Shown: positions 44,289 to 53,116, numbered from the stretch's first letter. The stretch is 64,000 nt of DNA from Formosa undariae (GCF_042427615.1 NZ_JBHMEZ010000012.1:124001-188000); one strand, 5' to 3'. Notes: generated by a model not told the origin, from the sequence alone. Made by a program: numbers and translations.

Positions 44289-44317
44289 TATATTTGTCAA
44301 ATCATTATTTTTGACAA
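44289..44317 (+). promoter_or_regulatory. Two -7 elements and an inverted repeat before the acidic lipoprotein
   Basis: TATATTTG (44289-44296) and TATTTTTG (44306-44313) both match TAnnTTTG upstream of the ATG at 44331. Between and across them lies an inverted repeat TTGTCAAA / TTTGACAA (44294-44301 with 44310-44317). The repeat would allow a regulator to cover either promoter; this is inferred from position. Confidence 0.45.
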
Positions 44318-44330
44318 TAAATAAATTTCT

Positions 44331-45251
44331 ATGCGTAAGTTATCAATCATTATTTGCTTCAGTCTTTTTACTTTTTTATCCTGTGACGATGGCGATATTA
44401 TTACAGTTGATTTTGAATTTGATTCAACCTACGAAAGTTGTGGCGAATTGGTGTTTTATAATATAAAATCTGATCCTTACGAGTCACTTTCTTTAAAAAT
44501 TACGACACCAGAACTTACACTAGAAGACCTCTTAGAAATTGATGCAGACAGTACACTAATTACTACAATTGATATTAGTTCTTCAAATCCCTTTAATTAC
44601 CGTGCTTACGACTCAGATCCCTCAGATTTTTTCTGTAATGATGTCCCACCTTCGGATGTATTAATAACTAACGATTTAGAAAGCACATCTGGCGTGGCTA
44701 CTATTACAACCGTTTTAATTGAAGATGATAATGATGGTATTCCTGCAGATGTGGAAGATGAAAATTTAGATGGTGACGACGATCCAAGTACAAACCCGAC
44801 AGATACCGATGGCGATGGTATTCCAGATTATTTAGATGATGATGATGATGGTGATAATATAAAAACCAGCAGTGAATCTCCTAATTATGTGGAGGGCACT
44901 GGATTTGTAGATTCTTTAGACACCGATGGCGATGGTACTCCTGATTATTTAGACCCGGATGATGATGGAGATGGCGTATTAACGCGTGATGAAGAAAATA
45001 AAAGTCAAGATCAAAACCCTGCCAACGATATTACTTTTAGTAGTATTGGTGCCGATTATTTAAACCCAGAAGTTGCTGAAACCGTTCCTGCTACAGCCTA
45101 CAGACAGCACACCATAGAGCAATCTTACGAGATTAGTACTATTCTAACCAACATTCAATTACCTGGTGTGAGTCAGGATGTATTTTATTTAGGAACTTTA
45201 GATGATTCTGCGACTAGCAATGATCGCTATGTTACCCCAGAATTTCCTTAA
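44331..45251 (+). CDS. Acidic lipoprotein with thrombospondin type 3-like calcium repeats
   Basis: A 306-residue lipoprotein. The signal has the acylated Cys at residue 18 (FTFLSC). Residues about 140-225 hold D-rich repeats such as DTDGDGIPDYLDDDDDGD and SLDTDGDGTPDYLDPDDDGDG. These are typical of thrombospondin type 3 / OmpA-associated calcium-binding repeats. The mature start includes an ESCGELVFYNI domain with two Cys. It is probably a surface or periplasmic protein stabilised by calcium. It ends at 45251, directly against the stop of bcp on the other strand with no base between them. Confidence 0.82.
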   Translation: MRKLSIIICFSLFTFLSCDDGDIITVDFEFDSTYESCGELVFYNIKSDPYESLSLKITTPELTLEDLLEIDADSTLITTIDISSSNPFNYRAYDSDPSDFFCNDVPPSDVLITNDLESTSGVATITTVLIEDDNDGIPADVEDENLDGDDDPSTNPTDTDGDGIPDYLDDDDDGDNIKTSSESPNYVEGTGFVDSLDTDGDGTPDYLDPDDDGDGVLTRDEENKSQDQNPANDITFSSIGADYLNPEVAETVPATAYRQHTIEQSYEISTILTNIQLPGVSQDVFYLGTLDDSATSNDRYVTPEFP

Positions 45252-45704
45252 TTAATCTAAAATTTGCTCAGCATGTGCTTTTGTTTTTACCTTTGAGATA
45301 ACATCTTCAATGATGCCCTCTTCGTTAATTACAAAAGTTGTTCTATGGATCCCGTCATATTCACGCCCCATAAACTTTTTAGGTCCCCAAATTCCGAAGG
45401 CATTAATCACCGTTTTGTCTTCATCGGCTAATAATGGGTATTGAAACTCGTGTTTGTTTTTAAAATTACTCTGACGTTTTTCACTATCGGCACTTACGCC
45501 TAAAATTTCATAATTAAGTGATTTAAAACGTTCATAATTATCTCTTAGATTACAAGCTTCTGCCGTGCAACCAGGTGTGCTCGCTTTAGGATAGAAAAAA
45601 ATTACAAGTTTTTTTCCTTCATAATCGTTTAAAGAAATTATATTGCCATCTTGATCTTTGGCCGAAAAATCTGGAGCCTTGTCTCCTATTTTTAAAGTTG
45701 TCAT
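45252..45704 (-). CDS. bcp: Thioredoxin-dependent peroxiredoxin Bcp
   Basis: A 150-residue peroxiredoxin of the BCP/PrxQ group, reducing hydroperoxides with thioredoxin. The peroxidatic Cys is C46 and the resolving Cys C51 in the PGCTAEAC segment. The catalytic YPKASTPGCT context is complete. A -7 element TATTTTTG (45728-45721, minus) lies 16 bases before the start. It is divergent from nth with 29 bases between starts, and converges directly on the acidic lipoprotein gene. Confidence 0.95.
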   Translation of the reverse strand: MTTLKIGDKAPDFSAKDQDGNIISLNDYEGKKLVIFFYPKASTPGCTAEACNLRDNYERFKSLNYEILGVSADSEKRQSNFKNKHEFQYPLLADEDKTVINAFGIWGPKKFMGREYDGIHRTTFVINEEGIIEDVISKVKTKAHAEQILD

Positions 45705-45720
45705 ATTTTTTAAATTTATT

Positions 45721-45728
45721 CAAAAATA
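45721..45728 (-). promoter_or_regulatory. -7 promoter element of bcp
   Basis: TATTTTTG on the minus strand lies 16 bases upstream of the bcp start codon. The opposite strand of the same 29-base gap must also carry the nth start region. Confidence 0.5.
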
Positions 45729-45733
45729 CAATA

Positions 45734-46393
45734 ATGACTAAACAAGAAAAAGTAGAGTTTGTTATAAATACCTTAAAAGACTTATATCCTGAAATTCCGA
45801 TCCCCTTAGACCATAAAGATCCCTACACTTTACTTATAGCTGTTTTAATGTCGGCGCAAAGTACAGATGTTCGTGTCAATCAGATTACTCCTATTTTATT
45901 TGCAAAGGCAGATAATCCGTATGATATGGTCAAACTAACTGTCGAAGAAATTAGAGATATTATTAGACCCGTTGGTTTATCGCCAATGAAAAGTAAAGGA
46001 ATTCATGGTTTATCTCAAATTTTAATTGATAAACATAATGGTGAAGTTCCTAAAACGTATGAAGCTTTAGAAGAACTTCCTGCCGTTGGTCATAAAACAG
46101 CTGCCGTGGTTTTATCTCAAGCTTTTGGAATTCCTGCCTTTCCTGTCGACACTCATATTCAGCGTTTAATGTATCGATGGAATTTAAGTAATGGTAAAAA
46201 TGTCGTGCAAACAGAAAAAGATGCAAAACGTTTATTTCCTGAGGAACTATGGAACGATTTACACTTACAAATAATTTGGTATGGCCGCCAATACTCACCT
46301 GCTCGTGCTTGGGATTTGGAGAAAGATATTATAACCAAAACCATAGGTAGAAAAACTGAAATTGATAAATATTATAAAACAAAAAAGTCCTGA
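45734..46393 (+). CDS. nth: Endonuclease III without the iron-sulfur cluster
   Basis: A 219-residue DNA glycosylase/AP lyase. The helix-hairpin-helix LPAVGHKTAAVVLSQAFG at 115-132 contains the catalytic K121, and the catalytic Asp is D139 in VDTHIQRL. The frame can be extended to a TTG at 45698, but the ATG at 45734 gives the usual start. The four C-terminal Cys that hold the [4Fe-4S] cluster in E. coli Nth are missing; the region reads WYGRQYSPARAWDLEKD. The stop codon lies inside the stem of a terminator. Confidence 0.92.
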   Translation: MTKQEKVEFVINTLKDLYPEIPIPLDHKDPYTLLIAVLMSAQSTDVRVNQITPILFAKADNPYDMVKLTVEEIRDIIRPVGLSPMKSKGIHGLSQILIDKHNGEVPKTYEALEELPAVGHKTAAVVLSQAFGIPAFPVDTHIQRLMYRWNLSNGKNVVQTEKDAKRLFPEELWNDLHLQIIWYGRQYSPARAWDLEKDIITKTIGRKTEIDKYYKTKKS

Positions 46394-46411
46394 TTAAATC
46401 AGGACTTTTTT
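46381..46411. terminator. Bidirectional terminator containing the nth stop codon
   Basis: A 14-bp perfect stem (46381-46394 with 46398-46411) with a 3-base loop and A/T runs at both ends. The nth stop TGA (46391-46393) lies within the left arm. On the minus strand it ends the small protein transcript that stops at 46416. Confidence 0.88.
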
Positions 46412-46415
46412 GTTT

Positions 46416-46556
46416 TTAGTTTAATACAATTTTAAACTTTTCTTTGTTGCCATCTACAACACGTAATGCTTTAGAGTAATCCAAGAGAAATTTTAAAGTT
46501 TCTGTCTTTGGACTTAATTTAATTTGACTTGACGTCTTAGAGTAAAGTTTAGCCAT
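46416..46556 (-). CDS. Small basic protein (46 aa) downstream of the sigma factor
   Basis: This short frame encodes 46 residues beginning MAKLYSKTSSQIKLSPKTE and ending in DGNKEKFKIVLN. It has no signal or membrane segment. A middle helix-like stretch LKFLLDYSKALRVV resembles a small protein often seen after this sigma factor in flavobacteria. The start is 55 bases after the sigma factor stop, with the bidirectional terminator directly behind its stop, so it forms a two-gene transcript. It could be a sigma partner or an unrelated small protein; function is unknown. Confidence 0.65.
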   Translation of the reverse strand: MAKLYSKTSSQIKLSPKTETLKFLLDYSKALRVVDGNKEKFKIVLN

Positions 46557-46611
46557 TAATAATATTTTAAGGTTATTATTAAGATAACGGCTATAATATT
46601 TATTTATTATG

Positions 46612-47196
46612 CTAATTTGTTAAAACGATATTATTTTTTTCGATAATTTTTCGCATATTAATTAATGCGTAACGCATACGTCCCAAAGCTGTATTAATGC
46701 TAACCCCCGTTTTATCCGATATTTCTTTAAAACTCATATCATTATACATACGCATTAAAATTACTTCTTTCTGATCTTCAGGTAATTCGTCTATCAAGCG
46801 TCTTACATCTGTTTCTACTTGATCTTTTATAATTTGCTTTTCAGCATTTAATGTAGAATCGCTTAAAACAGAAAAAATACTAAACGAACCAGAATTATCA
46901 AATTTTGGCATACGATTGTTCTTTCTAAAATAATCGATAACAAGGTTATGTGAAATTCTCATAACCCAAGGAATAAACTTTCCCTCTTCGTTATAATTTC
47001 CAAGCTTTAGCGTATTTATAACTTTAATAAAAGTGTCCTGAAAAATATCTTCAGCAACATCTCTGTCGTATACTTTAGAATAGATAAATCCGTAGATTTT
47101 CTGCTTATGCCTTATAATAAGGGTTTCTAAAGCCTGTTCATTTCCTTTTATATAATTGCTTACTAATACAGCGTCCGTGATAAGTTCTTTTTGCAT
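46612..47196 (-). CDS. ECF-type RNA polymerase sigma factor
   Basis: A 194-residue sigma-70 family protein with region 2 at about 25-95 (DVAEDIFQDTFIKVI at 46-60) and region 4 at about 130-185 (LPEDQKEVILMRMYND, then FKEISDKTGVSINTALGRMRYA). It lacks regions 1 and 3, so it belongs to the ECF group. No anti-sigma gene is adjacent, unlike many ECF pairs; only the 46-residue protein follows. It is divergent from uvrA with 239 bases between the starts. The signal it answers is unknown. Confidence 0.93.
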   Translation of the reverse strand: MQKELITDAVLVSNYIKGNEQALETLIIRHKQKIYGFIYSKVYDRDVAEDIFQDTFIKVINTLKLGNYNEEGKFIPWVMRISHNLVIDYFRKNNRMPKFDNSGSFSIFSVLSDSTLNAEKQIIKDQVETDVRRLIDELPEDQKEVILMRMYNDMSFKEISDKTGVSINTALGRMRYALINMRKIIEKNNIVLTN

Positions 47197-47405
47197 AACA
47201 ATACTTTTAAAGTCAAGAAAATAGTAAATTTCCTAGTTGGGGTTAAAATGTTTTAAAAGTAATTGTGCAGTATAGGCTGTATATTTATGTGGATTGTTAA
47301 GATTCAAATATATAAATATTCCTAAACAAATCATAAATTATTATTTATATTTTTTTTAACATCTTAATGGACAACAATCTACTTTCCTAGCTGAAATACT
47401 TATGT

Positions 47406-47413
47406 TATCTTTG
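47406..47413 (+). promoter_or_regulatory. -7 promoter element of uvrA
   Basis: TATCTTTG matches TAnnTTTG and lies 22 bases upstream of the uvrA ATG. I see no SOS-type operator in the divergent gap, although LexA boxes in this phylum are poorly known. Confidence 0.55.
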
Positions 47414-47435
47414 AAAACTATACGTAAACGAAGCT

Positions 47436-50219
47436 ATGAGTATCAACCTTTCTGAAGTAAATCCTAAAGAAAACATCATAATCAAAGGTGCAAGATTGCA
47501 TAACCTTAAAAATATTGATGTTGTCATTCCTAGAAACAAACTTGTCGTTATTACGGGACTTTCGGGTTCAGGAAAATCAAGTTTAGCTTTCGACACACTT
47601 TATGCTGAAGGTCAGCGTCGTTACGTGGAAAGTTTATCGAGTTATGCGCGTCAGTTTTTAGGCAGACTTAATAAACCAAAAGTTGACTATATAAAAGGTA
47701 TAGCTCCTGCCATTGCAATCGAGCAAAAAGTAAATTCTACGAACCCAAGATCAACTGTGGGTACAACGACTGAAATTTACGATTATCTTAAATTACTATT
47801 TGCTAGAATTGGTCGCACCTACTCGCCTGTTTCAGGTCATGAAGTAAAAAAAGACACAGTTACAGATGTTGTTTCATATTTAAAAACGTTTAACGACGGT
47901 GATAAATTATTGCTCTTAGCTCCTTTTATTCTTGAAGAAGGACGAGAATTAAAAGATAAACTCAACGCTTTAAAACAACAGGGTTATGCTAGAATTAAAA
48001 TAGATAACAACGTAATTAGAATTGAAGAAGCGCCAGATACTACTAAAGTTGAATCGATTGAATTGGTTGTAGACCGAATCATTTATAGAGACGACGAAGA
48101 TTTTTTTAACCGTTTGGCCGATGCCATTCAGACTGCATTTTACGAGGGAAAAGGAACCTGTTCTATCCAAGCTTTAAGCGACAATAGCAGGCGTACATTT
48201 AGTAATAATTTTGAATTAGACGATATTACGTTTCTAGAACCTAATGTACATTTATTCAGTTTTAATAATCCATACGGCGCTTGCCCAACCTGCGAAGGTT
48301 ATGGCGATATTGTTGGTATAGACGACGATTTAGTCATTCCAAACACAGCGCTTTCAGTTTACGAAAATGCTATTTTTCCTTGGAGAGGAGAAACCATGAG
48401 TTGGTTTAGAGACCAATTGGTAAACAATTCTCATAAATTTGACTTCCCAATTCATAAACCGTATTTCGAACTTACCGATGCCCAGAAACAACTTATTTGG
48501 GATGGAAATCAGTATTTTGAAGGCTTATCAAGTTTCTTTGCAGAGCTTGAATCTAAAGCTTATAAAATTCAGAATCGTGTCATGCTTTCACGCTACCGTG
48601 GAAAAACAAAATGTAAAACCTGCCAAGGAAAGCGATTACGTATTGAAGCCAATTACGTTAAAATTGAAGGTAAAACCATTACCGATTTAGTAGAATTACC
48701 ATTCGATAAATTAGCCATCTTTTTCAACGGTTTAGAACTGAATGAAAATGACGCTAAAATTTCGAATCGTTTATTAAAGGAAATCAACAGTAGAATAGAA
48801 TTCTTATCTAACGTTGGATTGAATTACCTAACATTAAACAGACGCTCAAACACGTTATCTGGTGGTGAAAGTCAGCGTATAAATTTAGCTACCTCTTTAG
48901 GAAGTAGTTTGGTGGGATCCATGTATATATTGGACGAACCTAGTATTGGATTACACCCTAAAGATACCGAACGTTTAATTGGCGTACTTAAAGCATTACG
49001 TGATTTAGGAAACACGGTTATAGTAGTAGAACACGACGAAGATATCATGCAAGCTTCCGACGAAATTATCGATATTGGCCCTGAAGCTGGAACCTTTGGG
49101 GGTGAAGTTGTTGCGACCGGAACTTACGAAGATATACTTAAATCAGACTCTTTAACGGCCAAGTATTTAAATGGCGAGATGGAGATTAAAGTACCTGAAA
49201 AACGTATTTCTTCAAAATATTATATTGAGATTCTTGGTGCTCGCGAGCATAATTTAAAGAATGTAAATGTAACGTTTCCGCTAAATATGTTGACTGTAGT
49301 TACGGGTGTTTCAGGAAGTGGAAAAAGTACATTGGTCAAAAAGATTTTATACCCTGCAATTCAAAAGGAGCTGACAGGATTTGGAGATAAACCTGGACAA
49401 TTTTCAGAATTAAAAGGGAATTATAGTACGATTAAAAACATCGAATTTATCGATCAAAACCCTATTGGACGTTCTTCGCGTTCTAATCCCGTTACCTATG
49501 TTAAGGCTTACGACGATATTCGAAATTTATATGCCAATCAGAAATTAAGTAAAATCCGTGATTATAAAGCCAAACATTTCTCTTTTAATGTCGATGGCGG
49601 ACGCTGCGAAACCTGTAAAGGTGAAGGTGAAGTTACTATAGAAATGCAGTTTATGGCCGACGTGCATTTACAATGTGAAACTTGCCATGGAAAACGTTTC
49701 AAAAAAGAAGTTCTAGAAGTTACGTTTGAAGACAAATCTATAGACGATATTTTAAATATGACTATCGATGATGCTATTTCATTTTTCGAGTTACATAAAG
49801 TCACCAAAATAAAAAACAAATTGCAACCCCTTCAAGATGTTGGATTAGGGTATGTTACTTTAGGACAGAGCTCTTCGACCCTTTCTGGTGGTGAAGCGCA
49901 ACGTATTAAATTGGCAACGTTTTTAGGAAAAGGAAATACTAAAGAAAAAACACTCTTTATCTTTGATGAGCCCACTACTGGACTTCATTTTCATGATATT
50001 CAGAAGTTATTAAAATCCTTTAGAGCCTTAATAGAAAAAGGACATTCTATTATTGTTGTAGAACATAATTTAGAATTAATAAAATGCGCGGATCACATTA
50101 TCGATCTAGGTCCTGGTGGAGGTGAATATGGCGGTGAAATCGTTGCTTTTGGTACACCCGAAGAATTGGTTAAAAATAAGAACAGTGTAACTGCAAAATA
50201 CTTAAAAGATAAAATTTAA
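47436..50219 (+). CDS. uvrA: Excinuclease ABC subunit A
   Basis: A 927-residue DNA damage recognition ATPase of nucleotide excision repair. Two ABC cassettes are visible, with Walker A GLSGSGKSS at 41-49 and GVSGSGKST near 621, and signature motifs TLSGGESQRI and TLSGGEAQRI. Zinc fingers read CPTCEGYGD with CKTCQGKR, and CETCKGEGE with CETCHGKR. The length and order match standard UvrA. A second uvrA copy may exist elsewhere, as is usual in this group. Confidence 0.97.
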   Translation: MSINLSEVNPKENIIIKGARLHNLKNIDVVIPRNKLVVITGLSGSGKSSLAFDTLYAEGQRRYVESLSSYARQFLGRLNKPKVDYIKGIAPAIAIEQKVNSTNPRSTVGTTTEIYDYLKLLFARIGRTYSPVSGHEVKKDTVTDVVSYLKTFNDGDKLLLLAPFILEEGRELKDKLNALKQQGYARIKIDNNVIRIEEAPDTTKVESIELVVDRIIYRDDEDFFNRLADAIQTAFYEGKGTCSIQALSDNSRRTFSNNFELDDITFLEPNVHLFSFNNPYGACPTCEGYGDIVGIDDDLVIPNTALSVYENAIFPWRGETMSWFRDQLVNNSHKFDFPIHKPYFELTDAQKQLIWDGNQYFEGLSSFFAELESKAYKIQNRVMLSRYRGKTKCKTCQGKRLRIEANYVKIEGKTITDLVELPFDKLAIFFNGLELNENDAKISNRLLKEINSRIEFLSNVGLNYLTLNRRSNTLSGGESQRINLATSLGSSLVGSMYILDEPSIGLHPKDTERLIGVLKALRDLGNTVIVVEHDEDIMQASDEIIDIGPEAGTFGGEVVATGTYEDILKSDSLTAKYLNGEMEIKVPEKRISSKYYIEILGAREHNLKNVNVTFPLNMLTVVTGVSGSGKSTLVKKILYPAIQKELTGFGDKPGQFSELKGNYSTIKNIEFIDQNPIGRSSRSNPVTYVKAYDDIRNLYANQKLSKIRDYKAKHFSFNVDGGRCETCKGEGEVTIEMQFMADVHLQCETCHGKRFKKEVLEVTFEDKSIDDILNMTIDDAISFFELHKVTKIKNKLQPLQDVGLGYVTLGQSSSTLSGGEAQRIKLATFLGKGNTKEKTLFIFDEPTTGLHFHDIQKLLKSFRALIEKGHSIIVVEHNLELIKCADHIIDLGPGGGEYGGEIVAFGTPEELVKNKNSVTAKYLKDKI

Positions 50220-50228
50220 AACTAGTAT

Positions 50229-51209
50229 TTAATAGAATAGAAACGCTGCTGTCCCTATAATAGCTATGGCTACAGGTACAATTAAAGCCATAAATACGAC
50301 AGAAATTAATGTCGCTTTTACAAAACTCGTTCTTTTTCTGGATTTATAAAATTTGCGTATTGCAAAATATAAGTACACAAAACTTAATACTAATAAAAGT
50401 AGGTGAAATATGGGAGGTAATTCAACCATAAGATGAATGACTGTAAAAAAGCTAAACATTATAAATAGAAAAGCAAAATAGTACAAACTAAACACCAAGT
50501 GTTGTGCAAAACCCTTTTTTTTGTAATGCATCAGATATAAAAAGAAAGCAAATATAGGAAGTAACACAAATAATGAAATCGGAACATAATTATAAAAGGT
50601 GTCAATAATTGGGGAGCTACTTCTTTGTTTATAAAACTTAAAAACTTGCGAATAAAGCTTTTTCTCGAACGTACTCGCATTTGAATCGATTCCCAAACCT
50701 TCTAAAACTTGATCTCCAGAGGCTCCTACTTGTATTAAAGAATCTAAGGTAACGCGATTAAATTTTGTTTTTTTACCATTATTTATTTGCAATTCAAGAT
50801 TATCTATTCCTTCCTTTCTTTCCTTATTTTCCTGCAAAAATTCACTTACTTTAAGGGAATCTATTGTTTTAAAACTTTGAAGAACTTCATTATCTATTCT
50901 TTTTTCTTGTTTACTGACTTGAAAAGAAAACAAAAAGAAAAATACGACACTGGCAAACAAGTAAAACTGAGCTGGATTTAAATATTTTAAGCGTTTTCCT
51001 TCAACAAATTGTAATGGCAAAAATCCAGGCTTAAAGAGTAAAGGAAGAAAACTCTTAAAAAAACGAGCATCTACAGAAAAATAGTTGTTAATGGTGTTTT
51101 TAAAAACATCTTTAACCGTTAATTCTTCATGATAATTTTGACCACAATTGGGACAAAATTTAAAATTTTTATCAAAACTAAAATCGCAGTTTTTACAGGT
51201 TTTGCTCAT
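50229..51209 (-). CDS. DUF3667 zinc-ribbon membrane protein
   Basis: A 326-residue protein. A zinc ribbon at the N-terminus uses C5, C8, C19 and C22 (CKNC, CPNC). A DUF3667 domain follows with TVKDVFKNTINNYF, and several membrane helices lie at about 75-95 and in the last 140 residues, with a Lys-rich coil between. The frame can start two codons earlier at a TTG, but ATG at 51209 is preferred. The role is unknown. It converges on uvrA with nine bases between stops. Confidence 0.85.
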   Translation of the reverse strand: MSKTCKNCDFSFDKNFKFCPNCGQNYHEELTVKDVFKNTINNYFSVDARFFKSFLPLLFKPGFLPLQFVEGKRLKYLNPAQFYLFASVVFFFLFSFQVSKQEKRIDNEVLQSFKTIDSLKVSEFLQENKERKEGIDNLELQINNGKKTKFNRVTLDSLIQVGASGDQVLEGLGIDSNASTFEKKLYSQVFKFYKQRSSSPIIDTFYNYVPISLFVLLPIFAFFLYLMHYKKKGFAQHLVFSLYYFAFLFIMFSFFTVIHLMVELPPIFHLLLLVLSFVYLYFAIRKFYKSRKRTSFVKATLISVVFMALIVPVAIAIIGTAAFLFY

Positions 51210-51299
51210 AAACAATATTAAAAAATCTAAAAAGTGAAGATAAGTAACTTTTTAAAACATCTTAGAATTAATTACCTTAGTCCCTTATAAGAAATAACT

Positions 51300-51872
51300 A
51301 TGAAATATAGCATTGTTAAAGAAGACATCGTTTACAAAGATTTTTTTACTGTAAAAAAAGCAACAATTACTCACGACTCCTTTAAAGGAGATGAGCAAAT
51401 TGAAGTTGTTAGAGAATGTTTAGACCGTGGTAGTGCTATTGCTATTGTTTTAGTCGAAAAAGATACCGATTCCATCTTACTAATTAATCAATTTAGATAC
51501 CCTACCATTATGCATCGGAATTTTGATGGGTGGCTTTTAGAAATTGTTGCGGGCTGTATGGAGATTGGTGAAGATCCAATGGAATGTGCAAGACGTGAGG
51601 TTGAAGAAGAAATTGGATACAACGTTAAAGAGATGGAATTTATTGGTGATTATTTTGCTTCACCAGGGGGTACTTCAGAAAAAGTAAATGCATATTATGC
51701 AGAAGTTAATTCGACAGATAAAATTTTTAAAGGAGGCGGTTTAGATTCCGAACAAGAGGATATTCAGCTAATAAAACTCCCTATTTCAGAAATAAAAGGC
51801 AAACTTAACAACCATACTTTTAAAGATGCGAAAACCATTATTGCTTTACAATGGTTACTTTTAAATAAATAA
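51300..51872 (+). CDS. Nudix hydrolase (ADP-ribose/NDP-sugar pyrophosphatase type)
   Basis: A 190-residue Nudix protein. The Nudix box GX5EX7REUXEEXGU is complete at residues 85-107. Upstream QFRYP and WLLEIVAGCMEIGED, and downstream YFASPGGTSEKVNAYYAEV, resemble the ADP-ribose / GDP-mannose pyrophosphatase (NudF/NudK) group. It would clear nucleoside diphosphate compounds in the cytoplasm. It is divergent from the DUF3667 gene, with about 90 bases between the starts. Confidence 0.92.
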   Translation: MKYSIVKEDIVYKDFFTVKKATITHDSFKGDEQIEVVRECLDRGSAIAIVLVEKDTDSILLINQFRYPTIMHRNFDGWLLEIVAGCMEIGEDPMECARREVEEEIGYNVKEMEFIGDYFASPGGTSEKVNAYYAEVNSTDKIFKGGGLDSEQEDIQLIKLPISEIKGKLNNHTFKDAKTIIALQWLLLNK

Positions 51873-51988
51873 TATCATCTAGTAAATACATGTTTTGTTG
51901 TTAAAAACCAGTGAAGTGTGTGATTTTTATACATTATTATTACCAAAATTAACATTTTACTGATTTTAATTCAAAAGCTATCTCAATC

Positions 51989-52005
51989 TTGGCACGTTGT
52001 TTGCT
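51989..52005 (+). promoter_or_regulatory. Sigma-54 (RpoN) promoter
   Basis: TTGGCACGTTGTTTGCT at 51989-52005 matches the -24/-12 consensus TGGCACG-N4-TTGCW exactly, with GG at 51991-51992 and GC at 52003-52004 separated by ten bases. Transcription should start near 52016, 22 bases before the ATG at 52038. This is unlike the TAnnTTTG promoters of the other genes here. I found no obvious enhancer-binding site, which would need a partner regulator elsewhere. Confidence 0.78.
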
Positions 52006-52037
52006 TTTCTTACAGTACGAACCAAAAATTGATAACT

Positions 52038-53090
52038 ATGAAATCATTTTTTACTTTACTTAGTTTAGTCCTTTTTGCTGTTCCTACGGTACAAGCAAAT
52101 ACATATACGAATGCTGAAACAAAGATTGCTAATTACAACACTCCAAAAACATTTATTTTTAATGAAGGTGGTGTTGAGTTCTCAATCTTCCAAGATGGTC
52201 AATTCGACTTTTATATGCAAGGTGTTAACGACAATGTGAATTTTGCATTTAATTCTGCTGATATTCAATTTAGTTTTAACACAGGTTATAATTACAATCC
52301 GTATGTGCAGTACGATCAATATGGAGCAATAATTCAAATACAAAGTGTTCCTATTTATTATGACAATTTTGGACGAATTGCCAGAGCAGGAAATGTGGAT
52401 ATAAATTACAACAACTATGGGTTAGTCTCGCATATTGGTAATATGAATATTTACTATAACAATTATGTATATACTCATTATTCGGGCTATATAAATCCTC
52501 GAAATATGGGTTATGTATATAAACCTTGGCATAGTTATTATCGCGTACCTGCACCAAGCTATTGTGTAGTTTATAATACGCCATACAGACAAAACTACCG
52601 TCCTGTAAGACGTACTTATTCGAAACCTTACCAAAATAATACAAGGCCTGCGACAAACAGATACTCTAACAACAATTATAATAGTACAAGATCAAATAGT
52701 AGATCAAGAACAGATACAAGACCAAACACAGTATCGGTAAATTCTAGAACAAGTAAATCGACTAGAGGGAATACTGTGAATAGTAATTCGAGATCCAATA
52801 ATTCTACTAGAGCGACTACATCAAATTCAAATAATAGAGTTTCAGATAATTCGTCAAGATCTACAAGTACGCGTACACAAGAGGCTAATAAAACTCAAGT
52901 TGTAAAAAATCAACCTCGTGCAACTCAAAATTCACGAAGTACAAATTCTAATTCGTCACGTACGGCGAAATCAAAGACATCAAACACACGTAACACGAGT
53001 ACAGAAAGAACATCATCTGATAGTAACTCGAGAACTATAAGTGCAAATTCTAGTTCTAGAACATCTAATACGTCTAAACAAAGAAGTTAA
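52038..53090 (+). CDS. Secreted Asn/Ser/Thr/Arg-rich protein
   Basis: A 350-residue exported protein. The signal peptide covers residues 1-20 (MKSFFTLLSL to VQA). Residues about 70-150 hold Tyr/Asn-rich strand repeats with GRIARAGNVDINYNNYG and a similar later copy. From about residue 190 onward the protein is a low-complexity tail of S, T, N and R with many SRTS-like repeats, likely disordered and positively charged. It is the only gene behind the sigma-54 promoter. It may coat the cell surface or bind polyanions; that is inference. A terminator follows. Confidence 0.8.
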   Translation: MKSFFTLLSLVLFAVPTVQANTYTNAETKIANYNTPKTFIFNEGGVEFSIFQDGQFDFYMQGVNDNVNFAFNSADIQFSFNTGYNYNPYVQYDQYGAIIQIQSVPIYYDNFGRIARAGNVDINYNNYGLVSHIGNMNIYYNNYVYTHYSGYINPRNMGYVYKPWHSYYRVPAPSYCVVYNTPYRQNYRPVRRTYSKPYQNNTRPATNRYSNNNYNSTRSNSRSRTDTRPNTVSVNSRTSKSTRGNTVNSNSRSNNSTRATTSNSNNRVSDNSSRSTSTRTQEANKTQVVKNQPRATQNSRSTNSNSSRTAKSKTSNTRNTSTERTSSDSNSRTISANSSSRTSNTSKQRS

Positions 53091-53116
53091 TTTTATAACA
53101 TAGAATTATTACTAAG

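Noticed and set aside
52351..52656. Two minus-strand open frames of 70 and 101 codons opposite the secreted protein.
   Set aside because: They are shadows of its Tyr/Asn-rich repeats and have no promoter or family match.
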